Shown here: one piece after another, positions 1-7,525 of the stretch
Layout of the letters: each line of letters starts with the position of its first letter
Numbering within the stretch: position 1 is the stretch's first letter
Assembly (NCBI GenBank): GCA_033812735.1
Contig: JAPXTA010000066.1
Coordinates: 1 to 27,130, forward strand
Length of the DNA: 27,130 nucleotides
Reading direction: 5' to 3'
Source: JABFRJ01 sp033812735
Lineage (GTDB): Bacteria; Pseudomonadota; Alphaproteobacteria; Rhizobiales; Hyphomicrobiaceae
Notes under the pieces: generated by a model
What the model was told of the DNA's origin: nothing
Seen by the model: the letters and a program-made list of their open reading frames with translations, nothing else
The model's database searches: none
Translations under genes and position numbers: made by a program

Positions 1-67
1 CTTTGAGCGAGGGACCGATGCCGCGCGCGGCGGCCGGCCCTATGTCGTGACGGCTTCGGACGTCATG

Positions 68-217
68 TCAGTGCGGAACGAGGAAAACGAGCATCCACAC
101 CAACAGCAACGTCACGAGGACGACGGCGATCACAGTCGCACGGATGAAGCCCGAGTAGGTCCGCAGGTGTTCGTTGTAGTCCATGGCCGGATGGCCATCT
201 TTCGTATCGACCGTCAT
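68..217 (-). CDS. aa3-type cytochrome c oxidase subunit IV-like small membrane protein
   Basis: This 49-residue protein has a short polar N-terminus containing MDYNEHLRTYSGF (residues 12-24), then one hydrophobic helix (about residues 25-47) ending in VFLVPH. That layout is typical of the small bacterial aa3-type oxidase subunit IV family (PF07835), a single-helix accessory subunit of the inner-membrane aa3 oxidase. The ATG at 217 has a purine-rich AGAGGGG about 10 nt upstream, which supports the start. No other aa3 subunit is in the window. In related genomes this family often sits near nicotinamide nucleotide transhydrogenase genes, but the window ends too soon downstream to check. The function is inferred from family resemblance only. 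Confidence 0.8.
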   Translation of the reverse strand: MTVDTKDGHPAMDYNEHLRTYSGFIRATVIAVVLVTLLLVWMLVFLVPH

Positions 218-330
218 CAGGCGAATCCCCTCTGTCGCTGAATGCTATTCTTAAACGCTGTAGCTTAGGCCGGAAACGGGTTCAAGCACTGGCGACGACC
301 GTGCCGGGACAGTTGGACGCAGAAATGCAA

Positions 331-355
331 ACAGCCTCCCACGAGGGGAGGCTGT
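331..355 (-). terminator. Intrinsic terminator of the IalB-family gene
   Basis: A perfect 10-bp stem (ACAGCCTCCC paired with GGGAGGCTGT) has a 5-nt loop. On the minus strand it is followed by a T-rich stretch (TTGCATTTCTG). It begins 30 nt past the stop of the minus-strand gene ending at 385, as expected for its Rho-independent terminator. Confidence 0.8.
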
Positions 356-384
356 CATGTTCGCTAGGCTGACGCGGCGCGGTC

Positions 385-1185
385 TTATTTCTTCTTCGGT
401 TCAGCCTTCGCAGCCGGAGCCGGCTGAGCTGCCTGCGCCGGGTTGGTCATGCCCTGCAAGTCTTTGTTTTGCTTCTGATAATCTTCGATCATCTTCTTGC
501 GGTTTTCGGCGATCTGCTTCATCAGCTGGCTACGCTTCTCGGCGTAGTCCTTGTTGTCCGCCGGTGCGCCTGCGAGGGCTTCCTTGAAGCCATTGAGCGG
601 AACAGGGAAGGCAATCGGGGCGCCGTTGCCATTGACGGCGTAGATGATCATGCCGGCACCGTCCGTGACCTTCTTGACGAGTTCGGCCGTCGCTTCGACC
701 TCGGCCGTGCAGCCCGCGGAATGGCAGAGCGTGTACTGCAGCTTGATCGGCTGGATTTTGGAGTCGTCTACCTTCTCGTTTTTCTGGATCTTGTCCCACA
801 AATCAGCGGGATAGATGCCGGCCTGCATGCCGGGCGGGATCGCCATGCCGAGCGGCAGCATGACCATCAGGTGCTTCTTGTCGGCGCCTTCGATGTCGCG
901 AATTGCAGCCGAAATCAACACCATGCCAGTGCTGGCATCGAGGCGTTCATGGTGCGTCAGGCAGATGCTCTTTTCCTGGCGGACTTCCTTGCCTTCCTTG
1001 TCGCGGCCAACGAAAGGCGCCTTTTCACACAACTTCACCCAGGACGACGGGGCCGGGGCGGCTGCCGCAGCCGGCGCAGGAGCGCCTTTCGCGGGCGCCT
1101 TCTGCTGTGCGACGGCGTGTGCAGTCGAGAGAGCCAGGGCGAGTGCCGCAATACCACCCGCGACTTTCAATGATTCGATCTTCAT
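385..1185 (-). CDS. Invasion-associated locus B (IalB) family exported protein
   Basis: This 266-residue protein starts with a Sec signal peptide (basic MKIESLK, hydrophobic core, likely cleavage after AVA at residue 26). An Ala/Pro-rich linker follows to about residue 47, then a globular domain of about 165 residues. Motifs KLCEKAP, SICLTHHE and YTLCHSAGC fit the IalB family (PF06776), with Cys at 53, 75, 154 and 159 as disulfide candidates. Residues 215-245 are charged and probably helical, and the tail is Ala/Pro/Lys-rich. IalB was named from Bartonella erythrocyte invasion, but homologues are widespread in non-pathogenic Hyphomicrobiales, where their role is unknown. The product is probably periplasmic or envelope-associated. 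The gene is monocistronic with its own terminator. Confidence 0.85.
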   Translation of the reverse strand: MKIESLKVAGGIAALALALSTAHAVAQQKAPAKGAPAPAAAAAPAPSSWVKLCEKAPFVGRDKEGKEVRQEKSICLTHHERLDASTGMVLISAAIRDIEGADKKHLMVMLPLGMAIPPGMQAGIYPADLWDKIQKNEKVDDSKIQPIKLQYTLCHSAGCTAEVEATAELVKKVTDGAGMIIYAVNGNGAPIAFPVPLNGFKEALAGAPADNKDYAEKRSQLMKQIAENRKKMIEDYQKQNKDLQGMTNPAQAAQPAPAAKAEPKKK

Positions 1186-1556
1186 CAGTCCCTACCTTCT
1201 GCCCTTTGTTGCCAGCGCCGGAGTGCCGGCCGCCGTCCCCGCTTCAACCGGGAGAATGAGAATTCATTCGACTGCTCCGCCGTACCCTTCCCCAACTTCC
1301 GCGGCAGCGTCGAGCTGCCCTACCCGTCGCGGCCGGCGTCGCGAGTTCGGGCTGGTTAATGGCGGTGATTGCGGCAATCCCGTGGCCGATAAATCTCCGA
1401 CGGGCCTCTCGCGGCAATCTGATTGCCTGTGAGTGCCAAAACGGCCACTTATGCCGTGTTGTTTTGCGGGATCCGCCCATGTTGGCGGTGGAAAACCGTT
1501 GCGGCGTGTGCGGCGCGGGAACGGGCGATGGAATCGGGTGCGAGATCAGAGGCACA
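1186..1556. other. Divergent intergenic region with no recognised gene
   Basis: This 371-bp stretch separates the IalB-family gene (-) from the solute-binding protein gene (+), so it should hold both promoters. The + reading frame stays open back to 1359, but that extension lacks signal-peptide character and family similarity, so I treat it as non-coding. I found no convincing promoter, repeat or RNA here. Confidence 0.4.
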
Positions 1557-3371
1557 ATGCGTGACGTGACGAGGTTGGTTCTTGCGGCGGCGGGAATGGC
1601 CATCGCGTTGGCTGGTGCGGCGGCTGCAGTCTCGGCGGCTCCGGTGCACGGGATCGCCATGCATGGCGCTGTGATGCATCCGGCCGGCATGAAGGCCTTT
1701 CCATATGTGAACCCAGAGGCGCCGAAGGGCGGGCGGCTTCGCCTTGGCATGGTCGGCTCGTTCGACAGTCTCAACATTTTCTCGTTCAAGGGGGAAAAGG
1801 GCGCAGGCATCAGAGGCTACGTCTACGAGAGCCTCCTCGTGCGAGCGGGGGATGAGCCTTTCAGTCTCTATGGCTTGATCGCCGAGACGATCGATCTTGC
1901 TGCCGATCGCGGTGAAGTGACGTTCCAGCTGCGGGCAGAGGCACGCTTTTCCGACGGCAAACCGCTGACGGCGGAAGACGTGCTGTTCTCGCACGCTCTG
2001 CTGCGCGACCGCGGGACGCAGAACCAGCGCGGGTACTATGCCAAGGTCGAGAAGGCCGAGGCGGCCGGACCGCGCGGGGTCCGGTTTGTGTTCAAGCGTG
2101 AGGCGAACGGCGAATTCGACCGGGAATTGCCGCTCATCATTGGATTGATGCCGATTCTGCCGAAGCATGCGACTAGGCTCGATGTCTTCGAAGACACATC
2201 GCTTGAGCGACCGATTGGCTCCGGCTCCTACGTCGTCGATCGAATCGAGCAAGGGCGCGTGCTTTCGTACAAGCGGCTCGAGACCTGGTGGGGGAAGGAT
2301 CTGGCGGTCAACCGCGGACGCTATAACTTCGGCGAGATCAGCTACGAGTACTTCAAGGATAGTGCCAGTCTGTTCGAGGCATTCAAGTCGGGCGAGGTCG
2401 ATTTGCTCGCCGACGACGATCCTGTCCGCTGGACGACAGCCTACGATTTTCCGGCGGTGCGCGAAGGCCGGGTGGTGAAGCGCGAGTTTCCAAGCAAGCT
2501 CTCTGCCGGCATGAATGCGCTTGCGTTCAACATTCGCAAGCCGGTGTTTCAAGATGTCCGCGTGCGCGAGGCGCTCATCTTGCTGTTCGATTTCGAGTGG
2601 ATCAACCGAAGCCTCTACGGCGGCGTCTACCGGCGCACGCAAAGCTACTTCGAGAGATCCATACTGTCGTCGTCGGGGCAGCCGACCAGCGTGGCTGAAC
2701 AGGCGCTGCTGGCGCCGTTTCCGGGGGCAGTGCGCGGCGATGTGATGGACGGCACGGCCGCGCTTCCCAAGACTGACGGCAGCGGTAGCGACCGGACGAA
2801 CATGCGCCGTGCTCTCGAGCTACTGGCACAAGCAGGTTTTCGCCTCGAAGGCCGCAAGTTGCTTCACGTCGCGACCAAGGCGCCGCTGGCGTTCGAAATC
2901 CTGGCACAGAAGCGAAGCGAGCAACGGTTGCTGCTGAGCTATGTGAGAGCGCTCGAATCGATCGGTGTCGCCGTGACGCTCAGGATGGTCGACAGTTCGC
3001 AGCACAAGCAGCGCACGCTGCAGCATCAGTTCGACATGGTTTGGGAGTTCTGGCCCGGCACGCTTTCGCCAGGGAACGAGCAAGTTTACCGGTGGGGCTC
3101 GCAATCGGCCGAACTGCCCGGGACTTTCAACATCGTCGGCGTCAAGTCGCCGGCTGCGGACGCGATGATATCGGCGCTGCTCGCGGCGCAAACTTATGAA
3201 GAGCTTACTGCGGCGGCGCGGGCTCTCGACCGGGTGTTACGATCCGGCGCCTATGTCGTGCCGCTGTTTCATTTGCCGACCGTATGGGTCGCGCATCATT
3301 CGCATCTCAAGTCGCCCGAGACCGTTCCCTATTCAGGCATCGATCTCGATACGTGGTGGATCGGGCCTTAG
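1557..3371 (+). CDS. ABC transporter family 5 extracellular solute-binding protein (YejA-like)
   Basis: This 604-residue periplasmic binding protein belongs to the peptide/opine/nickel type (SBP_bac_5, PF00496). ATG 1557 is chosen because AGAGG lies just upstream and a signal peptide begins there (cleavage near residues 27-28, VSA-AP). The mature protein opens with AFPYVNPEAPKGG, the hallmark start of YejA-like binding proteins. Later motifs include RFSDGKPLTAEDVLFS, NIRKPVFQDVRVREAL and WWGKDL. Members deliver oligopeptides or related compounds to an inner-membrane ABC permease. No yejB, yejE or yejF is adjacent, so the binding protein is an orphan here. It is convergent with the next gene, with 3 bp between the stops. 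The substrate cannot be told from sequence. Confidence 0.85.
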   Translation: MRDVTRLVLAAAGMAIALAGAAAAVSAAPVHGIAMHGAVMHPAGMKAFPYVNPEAPKGGRLRLGMVGSFDSLNIFSFKGEKGAGIRGYVYESLLVRAGDEPFSLYGLIAETIDLAADRGEVTFQLRAEARFSDGKPLTAEDVLFSHALLRDRGTQNQRGYYAKVEKAEAAGPRGVRFVFKREANGEFDRELPLIIGLMPILPKHATRLDVFEDTSLERPIGSGSYVVDRIEQGRVLSYKRLETWWGKDLAVNRGRYNFGEISYEYFKDSASLFEAFKSGEVDLLADDDPVRWTTAYDFPAVREGRVVKREFPSKLSAGMNALAFNIRKPVFQDVRVREALILLFDFEWINRSLYGGVYRRTQSYFERSILSSSGQPTSVAEQALLAPFPGAVRGDVMDGTAALPKTDGSGSDRTNMRRALELLAQAGFRLEGRKLLHVATKAPLAFEILAQKRSEQRLLLSYVRALESIGVAVTLRMVDSSQHKQRTLQHQFDMVWEFWPGTLSPGNEQVYRWGSQSAELPGTFNIVGVKSPAADAMISALLAAQTYEELTAAARALDRVLRSGAYVVPLFHLPTVWVAHHSHLKSPETVPYSGIDLDTWWIGP

Positions 3372-3374
3372 CGG

Positions 3375-3662
3375 TCAGATGCCCGGCGCCGAGAGGACGT
3401 AAATGATGCCCAACCAAAAGACCGCCGCTATGGTCCATAGGACCAGACTGCGGTTGAAGTTTTCCTTTTGAAGCGCTTCGTAGGGCGCCGTCGTCAGATC
3501 GCTCTTGGCGGCAAATTCCGCATAGACGCCTTCAAGAGCGCTGCCTTCGCGTGGCAAGTTTATTTGACGGACGGGCCCGGTTTTCGAGGGCACGTCATCG
3601 AAGCGCAAGCTGGGCTTGCCGATACGTTTGGCCATGGAGGTCGAACCGCTTTTCGCAATCAT
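3375..3662 (-). CDS. Hypothetical small protein with a C-terminal membrane helix
   Basis: I do not recognise this protein of up to 95 residues. It has a polar N-terminal part (about residues 1-65) and one hydrophobic helix near the C-terminus (about 71-91, LVLWTIAAVFWLGIIYVL), suggesting a tail-anchored inner-membrane protein. Two starts are possible, ATG 3662 and ATG 3635 (MAKRIGKPSL). Neither has a clear ribosome-binding site, and the longer form is listed. It is divergent from the formaldehyde dehydrogenase gene and convergent with the solute-binding protein gene. No function can be assigned. Confidence 0.6.
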   Translation of the reverse strand: MIAKSGSTSMAKRIGKPSLRFDDVPSKTGPVRQINLPREGSALEGVYAEFAAKSDLTTAPYEALQKENFNRSLVLWTIAAVFWLGIIYVLSAPGI

Positions 3663-3819
3663 AGGCGGTGACTGTAGCGGATGTAGACAAATGAGCGCTT
3701 AACCCGATCGAATGGCGAGACCGATATTTAGATTTGACGGGTGCGGCGATTGCGTCGACTGCAGACAATCGGTTACGAAGCGTCAACCCTGACTTGGGCA
3801 TTCGCATGGAGAAAGCATC

Positions 3820-4947
3820 ATGAAGACCCGCGCCGCCGTCGCCTTCGAGAAAGCCAGGCCGCTCGAAATCGTCGAAGTCGATCTTGAGGGGCCGCGCGCC
3901 GGCGAAGTGCTGGTCGAGATCAAGGCGACGGGCATTTGCCATACGGACGATTTCACGATTTCCGGTGCCGATCCCGAGGGGCTGTTTCCGGCGATCATGG
4001 GGCATGAAGGTGCGGGCATCGTCGTCGACGTCGGGCCGGGCGTGACGAGCGTGAAGAAGGGCGATCACGTGATCCCGCTCTACACGCCCGAGTGCCGGTC
4101 CTGTCCATCGTGCCTGTCGCGCAAGACTAACCTCTGTACGGCCATTCGTGCGACGCAGGGCCAGGGCGTGATGCCGGATGGATCGTCGCGCTTCTCGTAC
4201 AAAGGTAAGCCGGTGTTCCACTACATGGGCTGTTCGACGTTCTCGAACTACACGGTGCTGCCTGAAATCGCGGTCGCCAAAGTGCGCGAGGACGCGCCGT
4301 TCGACAAGATTTGCTACATCGGCTGCGGCGTGACGACGGGTGTGGGCGCCGTCATCAATACGGCCAAGGCTGGTCCAGGCTGTACGTCGATCGTGTTCGG
4401 GCTCGGCGGTATCGGCCTCAACGTGATTCAGGGGCTGCGCCTCGTCGGCGCGGACATGATCATCGGCGTCGACCTCAATCCAGCGAAGGAAGCGTGGGGC
4501 CGCAAATACGGCATGACGCACTTCGTCAATCCGAAGGACGTGGGCAAGGATCTCGTCGGGCATCTCGTGAACATGACGAAGCGTGGCGCCGATCAGATCG
4601 GTGGCGCGGATTACACGTTCGATTGCACGGGCAATGTCGAGGTGATGCGGGCGGCGCTGGAATGCAGCCATCGCGGCTGGGGCGAAAGCATCATCATCGG
4701 TGTCGCGGGCGCGGGGCAGGAGATCAAGACGCGGCCGTTCCAACTCGTCACGGGCCGCGTCTGGAAAGGCACGGCATTCGGCGGCGCGCGCGGGCGGACC
4801 GATGTGCCGAAGATCGTCGACTGGTACATGGACGGGAAAATCCAGATCGACAGCATGATCACGCACACGATGCCGCTCGAGCACATCAACAAGGGCTTCG
4901 ACCTGATGCACAAGGGCGAGAGCGTCAGAGGCGTGGTGATTTTCTGA
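3820..4947 (+). CDS. frmA: S-(hydroxymethyl)glutathione dehydrogenase / class III alcohol dehydrogenase
   Basis: This 375-residue zinc- and NAD-dependent enzyme oxidises S-hydroxymethylglutathione (formaldehyde plus glutathione) to S-formylglutathione in the cytoplasm. Catalytic-zinc ligands C40 (GICHTDD), H62-E63 (GHEG) and C169 (GCGVTTG) are visible. The structural-zinc set is C92, C95, C98 and C106. The Rossmann motif GLGGIG is at residues 194-199, with VDLNP after it. Length matches class III ADH. ATG 3820 has GGAGAAAG upstream. The usual partner, S-formylglutathione hydrolase, is not adjacent. Instead a toxin-antitoxin pair begins 13 nt after the stop. The same gene is also called adhC or flhA. 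Confidence 0.95.
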   Translation: MKTRAAVAFEKARPLEIVEVDLEGPRAGEVLVEIKATGICHTDDFTISGADPEGLFPAIMGHEGAGIVVDVGPGVTSVKKGDHVIPLYTPECRSCPSCLSRKTNLCTAIRATQGQGVMPDGSSRFSYKGKPVFHYMGCSTFSNYTVLPEIAVAKVREDAPFDKICYIGCGVTTGVGAVINTAKAGPGCTSIVFGLGGIGLNVIQGLRLVGADMIIGVDLNPAKEAWGRKYGMTHFVNPKDVGKDLVGHLVNMTKRGADQIGGADYTFDCTGNVEVMRAALECSHRGWGESIIIGVAGAGQEIKTRPFQLVTGRVWKGTAFGGARGRTDVPKIVDWYMDGKIQIDSMITHTMPLEHINKGFDLMHKGESVRGVVIF

Positions 4948-4960
4948 GGCCTAGCAAGCC

Positions 4961-5335
4961 ATGCGGGTCTTTGTAACCAAATGGTTCGCACGATTTGCTA
5001 GACGGGAACGTCTTGGCCGCGAAAGTCTAGTCGAAGCGGTTGCGAGAGCAGCTGCAGGATCGATCGATGCGGACCTCGGCGGCGGGCTGATAAAACAGCG
5101 CGTCGCCCGATCGGGACGAGGTCGATCCGGTGGCTATCGCACGATCATTGCCGTGAGACTGGGCGATCGAGCGTTCTTTCTTTACGGATTTTCTAAAAGC
5201 GAAAGGAGCAATCTCGAAGCTGACGAGCTTTTCGCATATAAGTTGGCGGCAAAGGAGCTGCTCGCATTGTCGGGACGGGAGATTGAAACGCTTGTCAAGG
5301 CAGGCAGTTTGATGGAGTTGAGCGCGGATGACTAA
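4961..5335 (+). CDS. Type II toxin-antitoxin RelE/HigB-like toxin (PF06296-type)
   Basis: This 124-residue protein opens with MRVFVTKWFARFARRE and has the family hallmarks DADLGGG (residues 36-42), IKQRVAR (44-50), GRSGGYR (54-60) and AFFLYGFSKSER (71-82). These are typical of the RelE-like family once annotated as phage Gp49-like or COG4737, whose partners are HTH antitoxins. RelE-fold toxins usually cleave mRNA at the ribosome; activity here is inferred. It starts 13 nt after the dehydrogenase stop with only a weak ribosome-binding site, so it may be cotranscribed with it. Its 3' end overlaps the antitoxin gene by 8 bp, giving the toxin-first order common for HigB-like systems. Confidence 0.85.
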   Translation: MRVFVTKWFARFARRERLGRESLVEAVARAAAGSIDADLGGGLIKQRVARSGRGRSGGYRTIIAVRLGDRAFFLYGFSKSERSNLEADELFAYKLAAKELLALSGREIETLVKAGSLMELSADD

Positions 5336-5645
5336 GACATACCGGAGCAAAGCTCTTGCTGCGCTACACGAGACGATGTCAGACCTTCACGCGAACGGAG
5401 CCCTGTCGGACGCCAGAATGCGCGACTTTGATGCAATTTGCCTCAACGACGCGGCGGGTCCCCGCAATGCGGGACACCTCGTATTTCAGATGTTTCAGGA
5501 TGCTAACCGTGCCTGGAGGTGGAAGCTAGTCGACAGCCGTGGTCGCGTCATTGCACAGTCTGAGATCACCTACACGACCCGTGAAAAGGCGTTGCGTGCT
5601 ATCGAGGCCGTCAAAGCGGCAGGCCTTTCGATCAAGGCGGCCTAG
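5328..5645 (+). CDS. Atypical antitoxin: COG2944-like N-terminus fused to a DUF1508 (YegP-like) domain
   Basis: This 105-residue protein overlaps the toxin gene by 8 bp and is the expected antitoxin. Residues 1-41 (SKALAALHETMSDLH, MRDFDAICL) match the N-terminal segment of HigA/COG2944-type antitoxins that pair with this toxin family. In those proteins a Cro/C1 helix-turn-helix normally follows. Here residues 52-98 instead read as a DUF1508/YegP module: FQMFQDANRAWRWKLVDS, RGRVIAQSE, then YTTREKALRAIEAVK. No HTH is visible. The fusion is read from recalled family patterns rather than an alignment. If right, the antitoxin may neutralise the toxin without repressing the operon in the usual way. 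Confidence 0.75.
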   Translation: MTKTYRSKALAALHETMSDLHANGALSDARMRDFDAICLNDAAGPRNAGHLVFQMFQDANRAWRWKLVDSRGRVIAQSEITYTTREKALRAIEAVKAAGLSIKAA

Positions 5646-5648
5646 AGC

Positions 5649-6026
5649 GTGAAATGCCCTTGCCGGAAGGCGACTGAGAGTACGCCGTATGACGCATGCT
5701 GCGGGCGGTATCACAATGGTGATGCCGTGCCGCCGACGGCTGAGGCGTTGATGCGGTCGCGCTATTCCGCGTTCGCGATGCAGAACGAGCTGTATCTGCT
5801 TGGAACCTGGCACGTTTCGACTCGACCGGCGCGCCTCGAGTTCGAGGCCGGGCGTGACTGGTACATGTTGAAGATCCTCTCTGCGCACGAGGACGGCGAT
5901 ACCGCGAAGGTGGAGTTCATCGCGCGGTCGCGGCTTGGCGGGCGTACGCACCCACTCCACGAAGTCTCGCGGTTCGTGCGCGAGGACAGGCGCTGGTTTT
6001 ATCTGGATGGTGTGGTGCAAGTGTGA
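5649..6026 (+). CDS. YchJ family (UPF0225) protein with N-terminal SEC-C-like cysteine motif
   Basis: This 125-residue protein starts at GTG 5649, 3 nt after the antitoxin stop, with AAGGCGG about 10 nt upstream. The N-terminus carries CPC (residues 3-5) and CCGRYH (17-22), a SEC-C-type metal-binding pattern. The conserved segment AEALMRSRYSAFA (31-43) and the end WFYLDG are typical of YchJ. Family members are small cytoplasmic proteins of unknown function with a presumed zinc site. The spacing suggests cotranscription with the toxin-antitoxin pair. It is convergent with the amidase gene. Confidence 0.85.
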   Translation: MKCPCRKATESTPYDACCGRYHNGDAVPPTAEALMRSRYSAFAMQNELYLLGTWHVSTRPARLEFEAGRDWYMLKILSAHEDGDTAKVEFIARSRLGGRTHPLHEVSRFVREDRRWFYLDGVVQV

Positions 6027-6027
6027 A

Positions 6028-6081
6028 GGGCAGCGCGAGTTGCCGCCCCTCATTTTGACCGTGTCCGCGTGTGCGCGGACA
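6028..6081. terminator. Hairpins between convergent ychJ-like and amidase genes
   Basis: Two hairpins lie in the 66-bp convergent gap. At 6028-6047 GGGCAGC pairs with GCCGCCC (one mismatch) and is followed on + by CCTCATTTTG, a modest terminator for the plus-strand operon. At 6062-6081 a perfect 8-bp stem (TGTCCGCG / CGCGGACA, 4-nt loop) lies 11 nt past the amidase stop, but without a T-run on either strand. Confidence 0.45.
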
Positions 6082-6092
6082 ACGACGATGTG

Positions 6093-7430
6093 TCAGGCGG
6101 ATTCTGAGAGCTGCCGTTCGAGAAGGCGCGCCGAACGAAGCAAGCGACCGTCGTCGCGACGGGCGCCGACGAGTTGTACGCCGAGCGGCATGCCATCGAC
6201 TTCGAGCAGCGGCAACGTGATGCACGGCGTGCCGACGTAGGTCCAGAAGGCGTTGAAGATGGGGTTTCCGGTCGAGTCACGGCCGGCCGGTGCCGGCCCG
6301 GGAGAGGCCGGTGTCAGGATCGAGCCGTAGCTGATGAACATTTCGGTCAGCGCTCTGTAGGCAATCTCGCGAAAGGCTTTGGCTTCGAGATACTGGCTGG
6401 CGGTGATCCTGCGGCCCTGCTCGATGCTGTCGAGCATGATCTTGGAGAGCGCACCGGGGTTACGGTCGGCGATCGGTCCGAACTGGACCGCGAGTTCGGC
6501 GAGCTGAAGTGTGCGCTGCGCCTTGACGCCTTTCTCCGTGGTCGCGTCGAGCGAGAGTTCCTCGACCTGGTCGCCGAGGATCTCGGCCAGTTCGCCAAAG
6601 GCTTCCTTGGTGGCTGGTTCGGCACATTCGTTCCAAGCGTTCGTCTTAATGAAAGCGAACATCGGCTTCAGTTTCCACTCGGCAGTTGCAGCGGCGAGGT
6701 AATTGCCGCGGCTCATTGAGAGGCTGGCTGCGTCGCGATTATCGTGCACGGCGAGGACGTCGACCATCAGAGCCAGGTCTTCGACGGAACGGCCATAGAC
6801 GCCGATGGTGTCGAGCGAGGACGACTGATCGAGGACGCCGGTGCGCGGAATCAGTCCGTAAGTCGGCTTCATCGCGTAAACGCCGCAGAACGAGCCGGGT
6901 CGTATCACCGACCCAGCGGTTTGTGTTCCAAGCGCTGTTGGGATCATGTTGTCGGCGACTGCGGCGGCCGAGCCAGACGATGAACCGCCCGGCGTGTGTT
7001 CGGGATTGCGCGGATGGCGCGTCTTGTTCGGATGCGACAGTGCCAACTCGGTTGTGACAGTCTTGCCGATGATGATCGCGCCTGCCGCGCGCAGGGTGCT
7101 GACGACTGTTGCGTCCTCCTCCGGGCGGCGGTCATTGAAGGCTGAAGTGCCGCATTCGGTCGGCATGTCAGCTGTATCGATGATGTCCTTGATGCCGACG
7201 GGTACGCCGTGCAGCGGGCCGGTGGCTTGGCCGGAGCGCTTGAGCTGATCGGCGGCGCGCGCCTGGGCCAGCGCATTGTCTGGATCGATGAATGCGAAAG
7301 CCTGGACGGCATTCTCGCGTGCGGCGATGCGATCGAGGCAGGCCTTCGTGAGGGCTTCGGACGTGATATCGCCTCTACCGATGAGGGCGGCCGCCTCGAT
7401 GGTGGTCAGTTCATTCAGGTTCTTCATCAT
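6093..7430 (-). CDS. Amidase signature family enzyme
   Basis: This protein of about 445 residues belongs to the amidase signature family (PF01425), which hydrolyses carboxamides through a Ser-cisSer-Lys triad. From ATG 7430 the expected residues are K81 (VGIKD), the GGSSSGS loop at 148-154 and S174 (TAGSVIRPGS). The C-terminal end GMPLGVQLVGARRDDGRLL is also typical. The frame extends upstream only to a TTG at 7454, which lies inside the preceding terminator hairpin, so ATG 7430 or 7427 is the likely start. Known members act on indoleacetamide, glutamyl-tRNA, aliphatic amides or allophanate; the substrate here is unknown. The gene lies behind tctBAC in the same direction, suggesting a link to the imported compound, although a terminator separates them. 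Confidence 0.88.
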   Translation of the reverse strand: MMKNLNELTTIEAAALIGRGDITSEALTKACLDRIAARENAVQAFAFIDPDNALAQARAADQLKRSGQATGPLHGVPVGIKDIIDTADMPTECGTSAFNDRRPEEDATVVSTLRAAGAIIIGKTVTTELALSHPNKTRHPRNPEHTPGGSSSGSAAAVADNMIPTALGTQTAGSVIRPGSFCGVYAMKPTYGLIPRTGVLDQSSSLDTIGVYGRSVEDLALMVDVLAVHDNRDAASLSMSRGNYLAAATAEWKLKPMFAFIKTNAWNECAEPATKEAFGELAEILGDQVEELSLDATTEKGVKAQRTLQLAELAVQFGPIADRNPGALSKIMLDSIEQGRRITASQYLEAKAFREIAYRALTEMFISYGSILTPASPGPAPAGRDSTGNPIFNAFWTYVGTPCITLPLLEVDGMPLGVQLVGARRDDGRLLRSARLLERQLSESA

Positions 7431-7456
7431 CAGAGTCCGCGCCGTCCTCAACAAGA

Positions 7457-7483
7457 AACGGGCCCGGCAAAGCCGAGCCCGTT
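7457..7483 (-). terminator. Intrinsic terminator after tctC
   Basis: On the minus strand AACGGGCTCGGC pairs with GCCGGGCCCGTT: a 12-bp stem with one G-U pair and a 3-nt loop, followed by TCTTGTT. It lies 43 nt past the tctC stop and 27 nt before the amidase start, so the amidase needs read-through or its own promoter. Confidence 0.7.
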
Positions 7484-7525
7484 CGCAGTATCCCGTTTCA
7501 GGCGGGGCAGTTCAAGCGCGCAGGT

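Noticed and set aside
1359..1556. N-terminal extension of the solute-binding protein
   Set aside because: The extension would bury the signal peptide. ATG 1557 has a ribosome-binding site and starts a proper signal sequence.
3595..4911. 438-residue open frame on the minus strand
   Set aside because: It is antisense to the well-supported formaldehyde dehydrogenase gene, is rich in His/Arg/Asp as expected of a shadow frame in high-GC DNA, and shows no family motif.
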